Of a stretch of 64,000 bases of DNA, positions 1 to 11,144 are shown piece by piece. Below the pieces are notes generated by a model. That model saw only the letters and a list, made by a program, of their open reading frames with translations, did not search any database and was not told the origin of the DNA. Origin of the DNA: Azorinus chamasolen (lineage: Eukaryota; Mollusca; Bivalvia; Cardiida; Solecurtidae); the NCBI GenBank assembly GCA_963576725.1, contig OY755242.1, forward strand, positions 22,007,315 to 22,071,314. Direction: 5' to 3'. Both the position numbers and the translations under genes were made by a program. Each line of letters opens with the position of its first letter. Within the stretch, counting starts at the first letter, position 1.

Positions 1-460
1 CATTTCCGGGTGCTGATAAAATAATAATACATGTAGATACAAGTATATGCGATTTATATATTTCTTTTTGAATTCCGAAAATTCGAACATCGTCGGCTGA
101 AAATAGATGCTCGAATTTTCCGTTGTTCGAATTATCAATAGCACACGAACTTTATAAAGCATTGATACAAAACATTCCAAGTGGCAATTGGAACACAAAA
201 TAAAGTACTATGAAACGTATGGGTAGGCCACAATAAATATTTCTAAATAAATGACTATTTCCACGGTAAAATCCCTCTAAACCGGACATTAGATTAAGTA
301 TAAATATCGGTCTTGGAAAGAAGCTTTTAGTGTGACTTTCACCCGGCATTAAGCAGCCACCTGCATAAAACCATATAAATTATTCTCCTCTAAAATTCCG
401 GTTTAAAGTAGCTTTACTGTATATAAAGTTCAACATTAAGATAAAGCTGTTTACCCTTTG
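1..460. repeat. Remnants of palindromic elements, no gene seen
   Basis: No coding exon is recognisable. Positions ~71-145 form an inverted repeat of the type AATTCCGAAAATTCGAA / TTCGAATTTTCCG. Positions ~340-425 carry the right half of a CAGTAAAACC-type MITE (the step AAGCAGCCACCTGC followed by a degraded TTTACTGTATATA). If SPH-1 continues leftwards, this lies in its intron 3. Confidence 0.4.
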
Positions 461-462
461 AA

Positions 463-2312
463 TGTTGATAGTCCATCAGTGTATACCCATAGGCCGTCAA
501 TGTATAATTATAGTACGTTAGTGTATAACTATAGTCCGTCAGTGTATAACTATAGTCCATCAGTGTATACCCATAGTCCGTCAATGTATACCCATAGTCC
601 GTCAATGTATAACTATAGACCGTGAGTGTATAGCTATAGTCCGTCAGTGTATAACTAAAGTCCATCAATGTATAACTATAGTACGTTAGTGTATAACTAT
701 AGTCCGTCAGTGTATAACTATAGTCCGTCAGTGTATACCCATAGTCCGTCAGTGTATACCCATAGTCCGTCAATGTATAACTATAGTCCGTGAGTGTATA
801 GCTATAGTCCGTCAGTGTATAACTAAAGTCCATCAATGTATAACTATAGTCCGTGAGTGTATAACTACAGTCCGTCAGTGTATAACTATAGTCCGTCAAT
901 GTATAACTACAGTCCGTTAGTGTATAACTATAGTCCGTCAATGTATACCCATAGTCCGTCAATATATGACTATAGTCCGTGAGTGTACAGCTATAGTCCG
1001 TCAGTGTATACCCATAGTCCGTCAATGTATAACTATAGTCCATCAGTGTATACCCATAGTCCGTCAATGTATAACTATAGTCCGTGAGTGTATAACTATA
1101 GTCCATCAATGTATACCCATAGTCCGTCAATGTATAACTATAGTCCGTGAGTGTATAACTATAGTCCGTCAGTGTATACCCATAGTCCGTCAATGTATAA
1201 CTATAGTCCGTCAGTGTATACCCATAGTCCGTCAATGTATAACTATGGTCCGTCAGTGTATAACTATAGTCCATCAGTGTATACCCATAGTCCGTCAATG
1301 TATAACTATAGTCCGTGAGTTTATAACTATAGTCCGTCAGTGTATAACTATAGTCCGTTAGTGTATAACTATAGTCCGTCAGTGTATAACTATAGTCCGT
1401 GAGTGTATAACTATAGTCAATCAGTGTAATGCTTTAGTCCGTCAGTGTGTATGTATAGTCCGTCAGTGTGTAATTATAGTCCGTCAGTGTATAACTATAT
1501 TCCGTCAGTGTATAGCTCTAGTCCGTCAGTGTATAACTATAGTCCGTCAGTTTATAACCATAGTCCTTCAGTGTATAACTATAGTCCGTCAGTGTATAGC
1601 TATAGTCCGTCAGTGTATAACTGTAGTTCGTCAGTGTATAACAATAGTCCGTCAGTGTATAACTATAGTCCATCAATGTATAACTATAGTCTGTCAGTGT
1701 ATGACTATAGTCCGTCAGTGTATAACTATAGTATGTCAGTGTATAACTATATTCCGTTTGTGTATAACTATAGTCCGTCAGTGTATAGCTCTATTCCGTC
1801 AGTGTATAACTATAGTCCGTCAGTGTATAACTGTAGTCCGTCAGTGTATAACTATAGTCCGTCAGTGTGTAACTGTAGTCCGTCAGTGTATAGCTTTTGT
1901 CCGTTAATGTATAACTATAGTCCGTCAGTGTACCAACTATAGTCCGTCAGTGTATAACTATAGTCCGTCAGTGTACCAACTATAGTCCGTCAGTGTATAG
2001 CTTTAGTCCGTCAGTGTGTAACTGTAGTCCGTCAGTGTACCAACTATAGTTCGTCAGTGTGTAACTGTAGTCCGTCAATGTATAGCTTTAGTCCGTTAAT
2101 GTATAACTATAGTCCGTCAGTGTACCAACTATAGTCCGTCAGTGTATAACTTTAGTCCGTTAATGTATAACTATAGTCCGTCAGTGTACCAACTATAGTC
2201 CGTCAGTGTATAGCTTTAGTCCGTTAATGTATAACTATAGTCCGTCAGTCTACCAACTATAGTCCGTCAGTGTATAGCTTTAGTACGTCAGTGTATATCT
2301 ATAGTGTCCATT
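463..2312. repeat. 21-bp minisatellite array (~88 copies)
   Basis: A tandem array with unit close to TATAGTCCGTCAGTGTATAAC. Variants alternate ATAACTA with ATACCCA and CCGTCA with CCGTGA, CCATCA or CCGTTA. The unit is exactly seven codons and stop-free in several frames, which creates long spurious open frames on both strands (heptads such as SPSVYNY). The right end (from ~1930) is more degenerate and includes longer units with TGTACCAACTATAG. It lies 3' of SPH-1 exon 3, so in the expected intron 3. There is no evidence that it is translated. Confidence 0.95.
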
Positions 2313-2660
2313 CAGTATGAAAGGCTTGCATTTGCAGAGGAGTTTGAATGACAAACAGTGCAGACCCTGATCAGAAGGCTCATCTAAGAGTCTTATGAGA
2401 CGGATTTACACTGTTTGTAAATGACAATGCACTAATTTCCCGCCGCATTCAATGGGCTTTTCTTGACCATTACAACTCATTTTGAATTTAATTGCCCACT
2501 GAGAGACAATTGTAACTTGAACATTTTACATGCTGAGCAATAGTAATCTTATATATACTGCCTTTCCTACAATTATTTGAATTTATTTAATCTTCCGTTT
2601 CTTTTCGAAACATAAAAACAAAGTGACGCACAAGTGGATCCAAATTACTGACTCAGAGAA

Positions 2661-2852
2661 CAGTAAAACCCCTCTATACGGGAATTCTAGTGGAGAACAA
2701 GTTTAGGCAGTCGGCTGCTTAATGCAGGATGAAAGTCATGCAGAAAACTCCTAGAGCAGATTCCTGTATGACTTTTACCCTGCATTAAGCTACCTGTTTG
2801 CAAGACCAATATCTATGATACATTTGACGTCGATTTAGAGGGGGTTTATTGT
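2661..2852. mobile_element. MITE, CAGTAAAACC-type (hairpin core v)
   Basis: Starts CAGTAAAACCCCTCTA and ends with the degraded complement GAGGGGGTTTATTGT. The interior is a hairpin reading GCTGCTTAATGCAGG...GAAAGTCATGCAG in one arm and the complement in the other. The termini resemble pogo/Tigger-like elements (Tc1/mariner group), which duplicate TA; TA flanks are not intact in this copy. Confidence 0.75.
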
Positions 2853-3094
2853 AACATTGTAACCCGAAGTCTCCCCTATATCCAAACTGGTTACATAGGC
2901 GGACACAATTTTTGATCACAAATTGATGTACAAAGTGTATATTATAACAAACTGTGGATAAATTCGTGTTTCGGGTCTCATCTGGATCCAAACTGTATGC
3001 GAAGGTCATCGCAGTCTTGCTTACAACATACTTAGGACTAACATGAGAACACTTGGCTCCAGTATTCTCTTTTGGAATACAGAAACTGACTTAC

Positions 3095-3185
3095 GATGAG
3101 AATTTGGGACACGTTGAATTCTTGTCGAGAAGGTTCTATCATTGACCGATTGTGCATTCCAACAGCCACTATAATGTCTTCTGGT
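3095..3185 (-). CDS. SPH-1 exon 3 (serine protease homologue)
   Basis: Third exon of the minus-strand SPH gene. The acceptor is TTTTAG directly before ACCAGAAG and the donor is ATC/GTAAGT, close to consensus. Exon 2 leaves two bases (GC), and the first base here completes Ala. The frame then gives PEDIIVAVGMHNRSMIEPSR followed by QEFNVSQILI. This matches the trypsin-family stretch around 'VRLGxHN...E.xxQxxxVxxIIxHP'. It aligns residue for residue with SPH-2 exon 3 (AEDVYVVLGAYNRSLDEPTR). Length is 91 nt, identical to the conserved form in SPH-2. There are no stops. Exons 4 onward are not in the window. Confidence 0.88.
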
Positions 3186-3210
3186 CTAAAACAAAGAAGT
3201 TTCTAATATA

Positions 3211-3384
3211 CAGCAAAATCTCGCTTATTAGAACATTATCGATCTTTAAGACAGATGGCAGCTTAATGCATGGTGAAAGTCATGCAGACATCCCTCTAGG
3301 AGCTTTCTGCATGACTTTCACCATGCAATAAGCAGCCACCTGCCTACCTCTATACAAAAACATCGAATACTCGAGATTTTACTG
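3211..3384. mobile_element. MITE, TA-flanked, CAGCAAAATCTCG termini
   Basis: Begins CAGCAAAATCTCGCTTATT and ends CGAGATTTTACTG, with TA on both sides (3209-3210 and 3385-3386). The interior hairpin is core v (AATGCATGGTGAAAGTCATG and its complement). It sits in SPH-1 intron 2, 25 bp from exon 3, so it is just upstream of the exon 3 acceptor. Confidence 0.8.
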
Positions 3385-3517
3385 TATATATTATCACCGA
3401 ATGGCCTCTGTGGCTAAGTAAATCGGCATATATCTTAATAATTGTAGCATTGGTCTATGTTTAGAACATTACATATTGGGGACTACGTTTCAGGCGTATG
3501 AATTATTTCAAATAGAT

Positions 3518-4587
3518 GTTATAACCACAGGGGACCGTCACAATGAAGTATGAACCTCAACAGATTTTTTATGAACACTAGAAATATAGACAAGGGTTCG
3601 AACTTCGTATTTACGAATTTTACCCCTCTCCCAAGTTATGCCTCTGTTGACATTCGATCAAACGGTATATCGGGTAAGGTTTTTTTGCCAACAAGTCTAA
3701 TGTATAGCCTACGTAACTGCAAAGCAAAAAAAAACTCCTAGTTGAAACGGTTCTCAGAAGTTACAGAGGAGAATCCTGAGAAACGCTGCAATTTTGACAG
3801 GTAGGAAACGACATCGCAACCGCCCGCTTACCGACTAAACCGGCTATTTGAACACTTGCCAGCGCTGAATCAGGGCTGCATACAATAGCTAGTAAGCAAC
3901 TGTGACACTTACTGCGACAACCGCGTTCGATTAACTTTATGTACAGTGTAGGACAGATGGAATTGTCTCCGAACCGTTTGTTTTAGCTTTGAGCATCCAT
4001 TTTACGTCAAGTGGCCAGTAATGAAAACTGCAAGCTGATTGGACGAAGGCCTAGGTTCGACCAATGAAATTTGCCATTACAATATTAATCACGTGATACA
4101 AACATGGTTTAGAATTTGAAGAAACTGGAAAATGATCGTTAGAACGCTCAAATTATATTTCTTAGAAGTTAATCGAACGCGGTTTTCGCAGTGAGTGTCA
4201 CAGTTGCTTACTAGCTATTGTATGCAGCCCTGATTCAGCGCTGGCAAGTGCTCAAATAGCCGTTTTAGTCGGTAAGCGGGTGGTTGCGAGGTCGTTTCCT
4301 GCCTGTCAAAATTACAATGTTTCTCGGGATTCTCCTCTGTAGCTTCTGAGAACCGTTTCAACTAGGAGTTTTTCGCTTTGCAGTTACGTAGGCTATACAT
4401 TAGACTAGTCATAGGAAAAAAGCTTTACCCAATATACCGTTTGATCGAATGTTAACAGAGACATAACTTGGGAGAGGGGTAAAATTCGTAAATAGGAAGT
4501 TCGACCCTTGTCTATATATCAAGTGTTCATACATTATTTTCCTGTTGAGGTTCATACTTCATTGTGACGGTCCCCTGTGGTTATAAC
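3518..4587. mobile_element. 1.07-kb foldback element with ~418-bp inverted arms
   Basis: The left arm (3518-3935) and right arm (4168-4587) are reverse complements over almost their whole length. They start GTTATAACCACAGGGGACCG and end CGGTCCCCTGTGGTTATAAC. The ~232-bp unique centre holds ATTGG and CCAAT motifs and CACGTG. Only scattered substitutions separate the arms. No transposase is encoded; the 63-codon frame inside the left arm is not gene-like. It is a non-autonomous long-TIR element in SPH-1 intron 2. I cannot assign a superfamily and see no clear target duplication. Confidence 0.85.
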
Positions 4588-4721
4588 GTACCTTCCCAAA
4601 GGTTGATAACGTAGATATACGATATGTTGAAATAAGTCACCTTCCAATCATAACGGACTCTGCTTAACTGAACAATACTGTATACAGTTAAACTCCTCTA
4701 AACCAGACGTTCAAATTAATA

Positions 4722-4925
4722 CAGTAAAGCCTTTCTATACCGATCACAAAATTGTGTTAATTAGTTGGTATTTAGGGCAGGTGGCTGCTTAAAGCAAGTT
4801 GACAGTAAAACAGAACGCTCCTATAGGAGTGTTCTGTTTTACTTTCACCTTGCTTTTAGCAGCCACCTACCTTTAACACAAAATACTTGTTGTAATTTAG
4901 TGGTCCTTATAGAGAGGTTTTACTG
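4722..4925. mobile_element. MITE, CAGTAAAGCC-type, TA-flanked
   Basis: Begins CAGTAAAGCCTTTCTATA after TA (4720-4721) and ends TATAGAGAGGTTTTACTG before TA (4926-4927). The hairpin core is GGTGGCTGCTTAAAGCAAG with apex CGCTCCTATAGGAGTG. Another partial copy of the same type follows to about 5060. Confidence 0.82.
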
Positions 4926-5446
4926 TATACCAACTTGTAAGACAGGTGACAGCTAAATGGAGGATGAAAATCACATATAAAGCTCCCAAAAGAGCTTTCT
5001 GTATGACTTACCCCGGGCGTTAACAACCACCTGCCTAAAATATGTAAATTATTCTTTACTTCAATTCAAATTTGAAGAATCCGTTCTATAAAGAGCGCGT
5101 CGGATGGATGTTCCCAATTTGCCTTATATGGTTCGGTCCAGCAGATTCCAATATGATTTCACACATCACACAAGATTAGTTTGATACTACTGCATCTGTT
5201 GAAAAAAGCCTACAATAGAATATACTGGCAGATGTAAAGTGGGACAGTTTGGAAGAAATTTACTGCAAATTGCTCATAATTAGCCTCTTATCCAATGGAT
5301 ATACAGTTGAACTTCAATACCTCGAACACGGATAACTCAAAGTTCGAGATAATTCAAACAAAACTTTCGGTCCTTCCAAAATTTGGAATACCGATTTTTT
5401 TTCTTAATCGTATCACTACTCATATCAAGAAAACACATGTGACCGC

Positions 5447-5706
5447 TTAACCCTTCTCTTGCTGAATTTTAAAATACATTTCTCCTTCTTTACCCTATGC
5501 CCTGTTGTATAAGTACATATATCTTCACTGTGTACAAGTACTTCGCTGTGCAATCACTACAATCACTGCTGTGGAGTGCACTGGTTGCACAATCTATTTG
5601 TAAATAGTGCAGACCCTGATGAGACAGCTCCTGCAGGAGCTGTCTCATCTGGGTCTTCACTATTTACAGGTAGGTATATTGACGTGAATAGCAAGCGAAG
5701 GGTTAA
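5447..5706. mobile_element. MITE, TTAACCC termini (hairpin core iv)
   Basis: TTAACCCTTCTCTTGCTGAA at the left and AAGCGAAGGGTTAA at the right. TTAA duplication with CCC/GGG termini is characteristic of the piggyBac superfamily (inference). The core hairpin is TAAATAGTGCAGACCCTGAT with apex CAGCTCCTGCAGGAGCTG. Close relatives lie at 18221-18476 and 21812-22065. Confidence 0.85.
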
Positions 5707-5802
5707 GCAGCCACCTGCTTAATGATACATAGATTCTTCTTTATTACAATTCCGGTTTACAGGAGTTTTACTGTATTGCTAAATGATGGTAACTAGACAT
5801 AC

Positions 5803-5989
5803 GCCAGGGAATCTTTGTAGTAGTTGTAGCCCAGAGTGAGCACCACTCTTGGTCTTATCAACACACCACTGGTGATCAGGTAACGGGTTTTCTTGTTTAA
5901 GATGATAGCCATGGATGGAAATTCTCCTTCATCAGCCTCCATTACAGACGGTCCCTCGAATTTGGGCACCACCCCAGCATCAGCGAGCG
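5803..5989 (-). CDS. SPH-1 exon 2 (serine protease homologue, His to Tyr)
   Basis: Encodes the start of an S1 (chymotrypsin-fold) domain. In frame with exon 1 it reads ALADAGVVPKFEGPSVMEAD, then EGEFPSMAIILN, then SGVLIRPRVVLTLGYNYY. The segment EADEGEFPSMA corresponds to the canonical 'EAxPGEFPWxA'. VLTLGYNY corresponds to 'VLTAAHCV', so catalytic His57 is Tyr and the adjacent Cys58 is Asn. The Cys42 partner is also missing, so the usual Cys42-Cys58 bridge is lost as a pair. The acceptor is CGTAG before CGCTCGCTG and the donor is CTGGC/GTATGT. Length (187 nt) and phases (1 in, 2 out) equal those of SPH-2 exon 2. The protein is predicted to be a secreted pseudoprotease. Confidence 0.9.
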
Positions 5990-6384
5990 CTACGAGGTAA
6001 ATAATACAGTTTAAATATAATCAATCCTCAGTACAAGGAACACACACAAGAAGTCTGGCTCTTAAAGTCAAATGGTAGCGTAAGACATAAACTAACGGAG
6101 CCGACCCTGATCGGATAGTTGTATGATCTGGATCTACTCTGATTGCAAAAGCGTCTTGCTACTCCTTCCTTTTCTTTTCTACGAAATATTAAAATACGGC
6201 AACGTAATCCCTAACGCGCTTTTGATGACCTGACTCAGATTTGCAAACATCTTGGCTCCAGATGAGACGCCGAGCGAGTAACTCTGCCTCTCAACAGGAT
6301 CCAAGCTGTTTGACACTGTGTCAATAGTTTTTTAAAAGCTTGATCGAATAAAAAATATTGCACCAGGTCCAAATTTGATCAGGG

Positions 6385-6598
6385 TTAACCCTTTCGCTGC
6401 CAATGCCAGATCGGTGATTACCTATGCAAACAGTTTGGATCCAGATGAGACGCCGAGTAACTCGGCGTCTCATCAGGATCCAAACTGTTTGTTAATGTTA
6501 CTATGTTTTTGAAACAAAAATGAAAAAATCAAAAGAGTGAAAATTTGTAGCAGACGACAAAGTTAGCAGACGACAGAGTTTGGCAGCGAAAGGGTTAA
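6385..6598. mobile_element. MITE, TTAACCC termini (hairpin core ii)
   Basis: TTAACCCTTTCGCTGCC at the left and GGCAGCGAAAGGGTTAA at the right. The centre is a near-perfect hairpin, AACAGTTTGGATCCAGATGA with apex GCCGAGTAACTCGGC. It lies in SPH-1 intron 1. The same core recurs at 7610-7676 and 7940-8005, and in remnants near 8165 and 9000. Confidence 0.87.
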
Positions 6599-7605
6599 GG
6601 GTGGTTAGGGGTGGGAGATTACGGAGATTACTGCAGAGATTACGTAAACATAGAACGTTGTACATAGCAATGTTGAAACAAGTGGGCTTAGTTTGGTACC
6701 AACGTCTTCGACGCGCAGTTTGCACACTATTTCTATGACCCTATGTTATAATTTAGGTTCTCACACAGGAACATAGGATCTCAGAAGTATCGTGCAAGCG
6801 ACATGTCTCATACGGGACTGAAACAAAACCAGCCACTGAAAAGCAATGCCTCTGATCTGGGTCTACTCTGTTTGCAAAGCTTAGAAAGGCGTATTTATGG
6901 AGTAAATGGTTAAATATATCAATGTAATACCTCTATACAAGACCACTCAAAGGAAGCCTAGTTCTGGGTTTTGAGACAGATGGAAGCTTCGCCCTTTGCC
7001 TCGTAGATACGCCTTTTGGAGGCTTTACAAACACAATTGGCACAGATCAAACGGTTCCTGTATATTGTGCAGAACAGTTCCGCATAAAGCAACCATCTAC
7101 TTTTATACGTCTCTATGTTTATCCGTAAATTACCATAAGCTCTAAATTTGAAGAAGATCCATGTTTACCGAATAAGTGATCTCTTTAGAGATATTTTATC
7201 GTATGTTTATCTATAAGCTATTAGTCTGAAGACGATGATGTTCATTCCATGCAAATTCCGTGCATTTGTTTCTGCATGAAGCACATGTCAGCTCTTACAG
7301 ACCTCCAAGTGTATCCAATGAGAGGTCTCTGTAGAGGGTTTACCTATTTGCTCTAAGTCTGACAAAGATGCTATCCAACTATCCATCAAATTCCAATAAG
7401 CTGTCTCTGCATAAACCAATCACCTTCTTTTATAAGCCTCGAAGTAGTTCCAGTACTGTCTCAATACATGTAGTGTTGTTTCTACCGTAAGTTTACCAAT
7501 ATTCTCAAAGTTTGAAGACGATGCTATCCATTTCATATAAATTCTCATGCGTTTGTCATTACAGAACATTTCCTCACAAAGCTCTCTACAATAAACCTTG
7601 CAGAT

Positions 7606-7680
7606 GGTCAAATAGTTTGGATCCAGATGAGACGCCGAGTTACTCGTAGTCTCATCTGGATCCAAACTGTTTGCAAATGT
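7606..7680. repeat. Hairpin (core ii) in SPH-1 intron 1
   Basis: An inverted repeat of GTTTGGATCCAGATGAGAC with apex GAGTTACTC and its complement. It ends about 33 bp from the 3' end of SPH-1 exon 1, within intron 1 near the splice donor. No clear TTAA ends were found around it. Confidence 0.7.
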
Positions 7681-7712
7681 AACGTCGGATTGCCAGCTTA
7701 AATAAAGCTTAC

Positions 7713-7752
7713 CTATCACAGCACATATGCAGAGATACGCCACCGGACCCAT
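7713..7752 (-). CDS. SPH-1 exon 1 (signal peptide)
   Basis: The start codon sits in a good context (GTAGCCATGG). The exon encodes MGPVAYLCICAVI plus one base and ends at the donor G/GTAAGC. Spliced to exon 2, it gives a hydrophobic leader ending near ...VIALADAG. This is a typical secretion signal with a short prosegment before the protease-like domain. Length is 40 nt, identical to exon 1 of SPH-2, and the phase is the same. The gene points left, so SPH-1 and SPH-2 are divergent, with 5.3 kb between the two start codons. Confidence 0.85.
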
Positions 7753-8262
7753 GGCTACTGAGCTGTTGTCTCTCGAACAAGTCAAACAACAATAATACAA
7801 CGACCTTCAATGAACAGCGACCTCTCTTTACCTTTATCTTGCCGAAAAAAAATGCCTGTTCCAACTCTGATATGAAACAAGTTTTACTTAGTTGCGATTC
7901 GTTCATGATTTTCAAAAACTACTATTCGAATGTCAAACATCTTGGATCATCATGAAATGCCGAGTTTCTGAGCTTCTGAACGTCTGATCTGGATCCAAGC
8001 TGTTTGTGAACGGTGGTTAGGTTGAGATGGGTAAAGTTAACCATGATACTACTGTCAAGAATGTTTGGGGTTTTTTTTTACGTTTTACTCAATCTCCAAT
8101 CTAGAACAATTTTACTTAATCCTCGATTCGTTTAACACTTTTAAAAAATGTTTACCGAGAATCAAATAGCTGGGCCCCCTGTGAGGTACAGAGTAATTCA
8201 GCGTCTCATCTGGATCCAGACTGTTTGAAGTACTAGTGAGGGCACGCTTAGCATGATAAGGG

Positions 8263-8483
8263 TTAACCCTTTCCTTGTTCTACGTTTATTCTAAATTTCA
8301 ATATTCACTGAAAAAATTGTTACAACGAAAGGTGAAGTTAGAACATTGTAGCCGTTTTAGAAAGTAAAGAAACATATCTTTCAAATTCCATTACCAAACA
8401 GAGCAGATCCTGATCAGACCCTGATCTGGGTCTACTATGTTTGCAAATGCGTGAACACATGCTTATATCAGGGAAAGGGTTAA
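8263..8483. mobile_element. MITE, TTAACCC termini (hairpin core i)
   Basis: TTAACCCTTTCCTTGTTC at the left and GGGAAAGGGTTAA at the right. The core hairpin is CAAACAGAGCAGATCCTGAT / ATCTGGGTCTACTATGTTTG. The same core is the most frequent hairpin in the window. Confidence 0.82.
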
Positions 8484-8739
8484 ACTGCTAACACTTTCCG
8501 TGTTCAATATTAATGTAAGAAACAATGGCACAAGGAATATTTATTAGCTGTTTTCTTATAACGGTATATAAGTTAATATTTGTATACAAAGTCAGAAACA
8601 TTAAAATCATATCTATATTATGTCATAAGCAACCATAGTGATCAGACGGCTCCTAGAAGAGTTTTAAAGCACTTTTAACCATAGAGTATAGAGGATCAAG
8701 ACTGATCCATTCATAAATTCTCTCATTACTTTTTTCATG

Positions 8740-8967
8740 TTAACCCTTTCCTCCATAAATATTCCTTTCTACGCCTCTGTAAAAGTCACTTTATGAAACC
8801 ATTGTGATAAATAGAGCATCTGCTCATATATGAGCAAATGCTCTATTTATCACAATGGTTTCAAACTACAAAATTCTAAAACTTTCCTTTTCTCTAGTTA
8901 ATGCTCCTTTTGGGTAGATTTATTCAAAGAGGTTGGGTCTAAAATAGCCTATGGAGGAAAGGGTTAA
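8740..8967. mobile_element. MITE, TTAACCC termini (hairpin core iii)
   Basis: TTAACCCTTTCCTCCATA at the left and TGGAGGAAAGGGTTAA at the right. The core is a ~70-bp near-perfect hairpin of GAAACCATTGTGATAAATAG with apex CTGCTCATATATGAGCAA. Sister copies are at 11975-12203 and 13629-13865. Confidence 0.87.
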
Positions 8968-9231
8968 GTCGTATCTGTGATAACCTATGCAAACAGTTTG
9001 AGATGCCGAGTAACGTAGCATCTCGCGATGTTTTAAACTGTTTGTTACTATGGTAATGTTTTTGAAGGAAATAGGGGGACATTTAAATAAACGAAAATTG
9101 TAGCAGACACTAATATTTGGCAGCGAAAGCGTAAAATACGTGTACATGCCATGGGCATTTTTCAGTTATGCAACTTCTTTACAGGCACAGTTCAAACCAA
9201 CTTATAACCGCTAGCACATTGAACAATGTGG

Positions 9232-9436
9232 ACAATAAAGCCTCTTTAAATTGGTATTCTAGCAGGAAACAGTTTAGATACTGTTAGACAGGTGGCTGCT
9301 TAATACAGAGTGAAAGTCATACAGAAAGCTCCTAGAGGAGCTTTCTGTATGACTTTCACCCTGCATTAAGCTGTCACCTGTCTCCAAGACCTATATTTTA
9401 ACCATTCTGGACGTCCGGTTTAGAGGGATTTTACTG
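9232..9436. mobile_element. MITE, CAGTAAAACC-type (hairpin core v)
   Basis: Left end ACAATAAAGCCTCTTTAAA, right end GTTTAGAGGGATTTTACTG. Between them is a nearly perfect 90-bp hairpin, AGGTGGCTGCTTAATACAG with apex AAGCTCCTAGAGGAGCTT. Confidence 0.8.
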
Positions 9437-10525
9437 CAGTTTACTAAAATTGCTTGGTTTCTTAAATTTAAACTTTTTCTTTTGAAACAAAAATTTGAAC
9501 AGTTTGGAAACTGTATGCTAAGGTTATCGCCATTTCTCCCATTTGACACCTTTGCAAACATAGTAGATCCAGATCTTTGGGGACCGTATGATCAGGGGCG
9601 GTTCTATTTGCTTTTAAAAATATATAGATCTGATTCTATATTGTTCGCCATGGCAAAACCACTGTGTTCATATACCATCATAAAAGTTCAGCTAATGAAT
9701 ATTCATGACTCCAGCCTTTCTAACTAGAAATTTCAACAGGTAAAACGCTAACATTTAACCGACTTCGTAAAATTTCTTTAGCGAAAAAAGTAATTGCAAT
9801 AGTGCTCGAGGTGTTTGCAATTATGTGTTCTAGATTACTTTTATCAATTTCTAATTAACCATTTACCTGGTATAGACGAAGATCAGATACCTCCTTTTGG
9901 AACATATACTGCTTTTCCATATATGAACAAATTATATTTAGATTTTTGGGCACATTTTAATAGGTTTGTGAGTACAGACTGTAAATGCCATGTTTTATTT
10001 GTCCTTTGCTGTTATCCAACTCTATTCGCACCCTTTGATGCTTTACATCAATGGTTTTCTTGTTTTGGTCATGGAATTATAGACCAGATTCTCCAGTTTT
10101 TGTCTAAGCCAAAAATAAACAATTCCTGCATAAATATTCACTAGGGGGAGGATTGATTAAACTCACTTATATACATCTCTCGGTATCGACCTCTTTGCAT
10201 ACAGGCGACTGTTCAGTACCGGGCGAGCGAAATACAAAGAGCTCCCTGCGGACCTTTCTGCACTACGTTGTCCCTGCATCTTGCATGTCACATGTCTCAT
10301 AGATCGACGATGATACTTCCTTTGAGCGACTGATTTAGAGAGCTTTTGCCGGTCTTGGTGACCTCCTGGGTACTTGTTTGTCAATCGTAAGTGCATAAGT
10401 ACTGTCGCACTTTGATTTAACAATCGGTGATCTACACTGGGTGTCGAATGAAGATACAGGCGTGTGTCAGTCGGTGAAGTTCCCGACCAGACGTCGTGTT
10501 TTCAATATAATAAATGATTGATTTC
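9437..10525. other. Intergenic stretch, no supported gene
   Basis: Open frames here (for example 9815-10144) have no recognisable domain, no splice support and AT-rich, repeat-like composition. Positions ~10028-10062 share a ~35-base block (TTTGATGCTTTACATCAATG and following) with ~56004-56038, which marks a dispersed repeat rather than a gene. This is part of the divergent SPH-1/SPH-2 intergenic region. Confidence 0.5.
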
Positions 10526-10529
10526 CTCA

Positions 10530-10755
10530 TGGAATGCCAGGCAATTGTAAAAGAAATATGCCAGGTAAATGTAAAATAATGCCAGACGATTGCAAGACAA
10601 ACGACAAGCAAATGCATGATAAAAATACACAAGCAAGATATATGCGAGGAAAATGCAATATAAATGCCATCCATATACATGTACGGCAAATACGAGATAC
10701 AAATGTATATGCCAGACAAATGTAAGATAATGTGCCGGGCAAATGTATGATATAT
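10530..10755. repeat. Degenerate ~21-bp minisatellite (ATGCCAGRCAAATGTAARAT)
   Basis: About ten imperfect units around the motif ATGCCAGACAAATGTAAGAT. Open frames through it on both strands are by-products of the repeat. It lies in the SPH-1/SPH-2 intergenic region. Confidence 0.8.
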
Positions 10756-11144
10756 ATTTATTTTATTAAATAATATTTTCAAGGGAGTTTGGCTTAGAAA
10801 ACCGATAGGATCATGTCTATATGATATCAAAAGCAAACAGCAGACCATGATCAGACAGCTGCAATGGACGCCGTCTGATCTGGATCTACTCTGTTCACAA
10901 AAACGAAAAAAGGCGTTGGAGGAAACGGTTAAACTTGTTAAGGGATTTTGAATGACAAGCAGTGCAGAGCAGACCTGATTAGAGGGCTCCTTTATTAGCC
11001 ATCTTATTTTGGTCTGCACTGTTTGCAAACGATAGTGCATGTTAGTCCCAAGTTGCAAGGGATAATTAAAATTACAATTTCTTTCCAGGATTCGAACTAT
11101 GTAACAATTTGATTGTTTTTTCTATGATCCTTTACATCATAGAA

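Noticed and set aside
414..1298. A 294-codon minus-strand frame of YTLTDYS heptads, and overlapping plus-strand frames
   Set aside because: It is the 21-bp minisatellite read in frame. Period 21 keeps any frame open, both strands are open, and there is no splice or start context.
9815..10144. A 109-codon frame as a possible gene
   Set aside because: No domain, and part of it (TTTGATGCTTTACATCAATGG) is a dispersed repeat also found near 56.0 kb.
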